64,000 nucleotides of DNA from Valencia hispanica (taxonomy: Eukaryota; Chordata; Actinopteri; Cyprinodontiformes; Valenciidae). Under the pieces are notes generated by a model. It was given only the letters and a program-made list of their open reading frames with translations. It searched no databases and had not been told where the DNA came from. Shown piece after piece: positions 61,407-64,000 of this stretch. Made by a program: the position numbers and the translations under genes. The stretch spans positions 29,093,871 through 29,157,870 of the forward strand of contig OY747707.1 in NCBI GenBank assembly GCA_963556495.2, given 5' to 3'. Positions within the stretch are counted from its first letter, which is position 1, and every line of letters begins with the position of its first letter.

Positions 61407-64000
61407 TCAACAAACTTGTATTTTTCATTTATAGGGCTAAATCTTGAAGATGAATCTATGGGTATGATAAGATATCAGGAGCATGTTTCTCGGCTGTCAG
61501 ACCCTCTCTCTCTATCTGTCTTGGCACCCTGCTCTTCATTTTGCTAACGGGGGCTCAAAACTGACCAAGCATCAGCTTGCCAATTCTGATAAATGGGCTT
61601 CGTTGAATTGATGGCAGGCTGGGGAGGGGGGGTAATCCCAGATAATGTGGACACAGTTTTCATTTCTTGTCACCCAATTAAACTGCAATTATCCCACTTG
61701 CAGGAGGGGAGAAAAGTAGAAAGAATGGGAGAGCAGGGGCTCCCTGGGACACTCACCACCAGACACATTAGCCCAGATTTGCTTCATCCCGATAAAAAGA
61801 AACCCATTTCTTGCACTTGGCAGTGCGCGGTGAGTGGCGCACCAGCTGCAGCCTGGGGTTTTGGAAAAGAATGCCTGTGCAATGTTTGTGCCGCCATGGC
61901 TGAAAGTGGACGGGAAGAAAAAAATAAAAATGTATACAGGTTGTCACCTCTTTAGAGCATTGTGCCGTTTGTGTGGCGCTCCATGCATCTTTAGCTGAGG
62001 ACACAGAGATTTTATCCCCCGACAATCCATATAGATTTTCTTATATTGTTATTATGTTAATGTTGTGAGACACATTGTCAGAGGGGAACAAAACTGTGCG
62101 TTTAGTGAAACCTTGCTCTTCAATGACCAACGTAAGAACCCTGGAGTGTCCTACACAGGGGTCTGTAAACCTTCAAACAATCTTTTGGAATATTCAAAAG
62201 GGCTCTGCCTGAAAGCGTGTATGCACCTACTGTTCCTTATAAGAATTGGGAAAAAAAGGACGCTTCCTCTCTGAATTGTTTGCCTCCAGATGAATCTAGG
62301 CTAAGTGAAACTCTCCTGTGGCACAAAATCTAAGAAGTAAATTAATGTCCTCTGTAATTACTGTTTCTCCTCTTAGTAATTATCACACAGGACAGTTTAT
62401 GGATTACCATATTGATTTTACTTGACCCTCTTGGCGAGGCTTAATCTAAACAGAGGGGATACTTTTGGCTTGTGCTGCTAAATGCAAACAGCCCTCGGGG
62501 GCTGCTTGGTGGAGATTTGCTCTTTAGGCGTGTCACATCATCTTCAGGCAAACATCCCATGGGATGACAATCTGACTCTCGCAGGGTCCTGCCCTTTGGT
62601 TTTGCTATCTATTCAGAATGTTGCTCTGCACGGGTATTTTCTTTAACCCGACATGAAAAAAAATGCATTAGTAGAAAAGTAAGAAGAGCAATCGTAAGAG
62701 TAATTCATTAATCTTCACGCAGATGATTAGCTGCTTTGAAGTCTTTGATTTTGAAAAGCCACTTTCCTTGCTTTGCTGCTACCCCCCTCCTCTCACAGGC
62801 TGTTTAGATAAACACTAGAAATAAACTGATTATTTTTAATCATTAGCCAAACATCTTAACACATTAACCCAGGCTGCCTGTTTTTTTTAGAATGCTGATA
62901 AGTGTTATCACTCTGCAGAGGAATCTAATGATATTGTCGTGTTTACTATGTGAACTGTAGGAGTATGTCGCTGATCATGGAGAGGAGAAAATACTGTGTC
63001 AAAATGTGATCAATAATTTCTATAAGTGCTCCTCTGCATGAATAATGGCCTGATTAAGCAACCAAGATGAAAGAATGGAGTATAAATGCAGGCTTTCCTC
63101 TGCTGTGTCCATCAAATAATGAGATCACCTGAGACAGCCCGTGGCAGACCCCCTCTCCTCACCCAAACACAAGGTGCTGACAGAACACTTACCCTCCCAT
63201 TGATCATACTGTCATTCAAGGCAGTGCTTAGGAGAAACATGTGCACACACAATCACACATGTTCAGATACAAAAAAAAGGGGAAATGTGTAAATGTCAGT
63301 CACTTGTTTGTCCTGGTATATGTCTGTATGAACCCCAGTTCTTGGAATGACAACATGTTCTTTCCCTGATCTAGCCCGGAAATTGATGGAGGTGGATTAA
63401 GGTGTTTTCCAGGTCTCAATAAGTATGGGAGACTATGGAAAAACCCTGTCCCAATCTCTAAAAGTTATATCCATCCATCCATCCATCCATCCATCCATCC
63501 ATTTTTGGCTCTATATTTAATGTCTGACAGCTATAGAAATAAGAGCCATAAGTTCATATTACATTTATATTTTCATATTTTAAAGATGTCAAATATTTCT
63601 ATTTATTACAACATGTGAACAAACCCTGCATAAGACAACACTTCCTTAAAGGGCTCACCTAGAGAGACATGACATCCAATCACAACAATGAACCCTGTGC
63701 AGAAGCCCCGTTTTTTCACTCCTGTGATAAGTGGGAGTTTTTTTCTCATTCTCTCGCTCCTCACTCTCAATGTCATGGTTATTATCCTGTTCACTTAATC
63801 TCCTCAAATAAGATTGATTTCTCCTTTCAAGCCACGTTAGAGTGCCCCCTGTCAGAAGGCTCTCAGGCCATGGGAACCATAGAGGTTCCAATGTGTCCTC
63901 ACAATCTTCCCATTTGATGGAGGTCACAGTGGCTCGAGCTGTTTCTTTTGACTTACTGATGAGTGGACGCTCAAAAGGCCGCTTTCATTGTCACAAGTGA
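61407..64000. other. intergenic, repeat-poor
   Basis: Apart from a short (CATC)n tract at 63470-63502 the 2.6 kb to the window end has no recognisable mobile element and no credible coding frame. Composition is even, with TAATTA-type and CTTTG/CAAAG words. See findings. Confidence 0.45.
63470..63502. repeat. short (CATC)n microsatellite
   Basis: Eight copies of the four-base unit, the second orphan GATG-type tract of the window. Confidence 0.95.

Noticed and set aside
61207..61447. Frames with Ile-His-Pro-Ser or Met-Asp-Gly-Trp repeats
   Set aside because: Translation of the (CATC)n microsatellite.

Overview
The window looks like nuclear DNA of a teleost fish, probably a percomorph or related lineage. 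It has short GT-AG exons in large AT-rich introns and many fish-type mobile elements: Tc1/mariner, hAT-like elements, a Rex3-type RTE retroposon with GATG tails, an L1-like LINE and tRNA-derived SINEs. The species cannot be fixed from the sequence.

The only host protein gene I can support is the 3' part of abcc4 (multidrug resistance protein 4, MRP4), on the + strand from 1274 to about 30.8 kb. Eleven exons join with consistent phases into 1413 nt: 470 codons plus TGA. In order they encode the end of the second membrane domain and the whole second nucleotide-binding domain. The last coding exon, 30352-30429, ends in E-T-S-L, a PDZ-ligand-like tail. The gene's 5' part lies upstream of the window.

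The introns (1.4-30.4 kb) hold nested mobile elements. Direct repeats and broken host elements give the order of insertion: at 2.3-4.8 kb Rex3 in an L1-like LINE in a Tc1 relic; at 9.9-13.0 kb a LINE tail in a young Tc1 in an older Tc1; at 20.9-24.0 kb a composite DNA element carrying a LINE tail and a small A-tailed retroposon. That retroposon has a second copy near 9.4 kb. It folds on paper into two hairpins followed by an ACA trinucleotide, so it may derive from an H/ACA-type small RNA.

From about 30.8 kb to the end (33 kb) I see no host coding gene. The region alternates mobile elements (SINE at 31.6, Tc1 at 32.9-34.5, a nested Tc1/hAT/Rex3 block at 41-45, Tc1 with hAT at 47.5-50, terminal-inverted-repeat elements at 55.7-57.0 kb) and microsatellites with long repeat-poor stretches of even composition. 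In vertebrates the neighbour beyond the 3' end of ABCC4 is SOX21, whose flanks are known for conserved non-coding elements. I infer that this side is part of that regulatory gene desert; the sequence alone cannot prove it.
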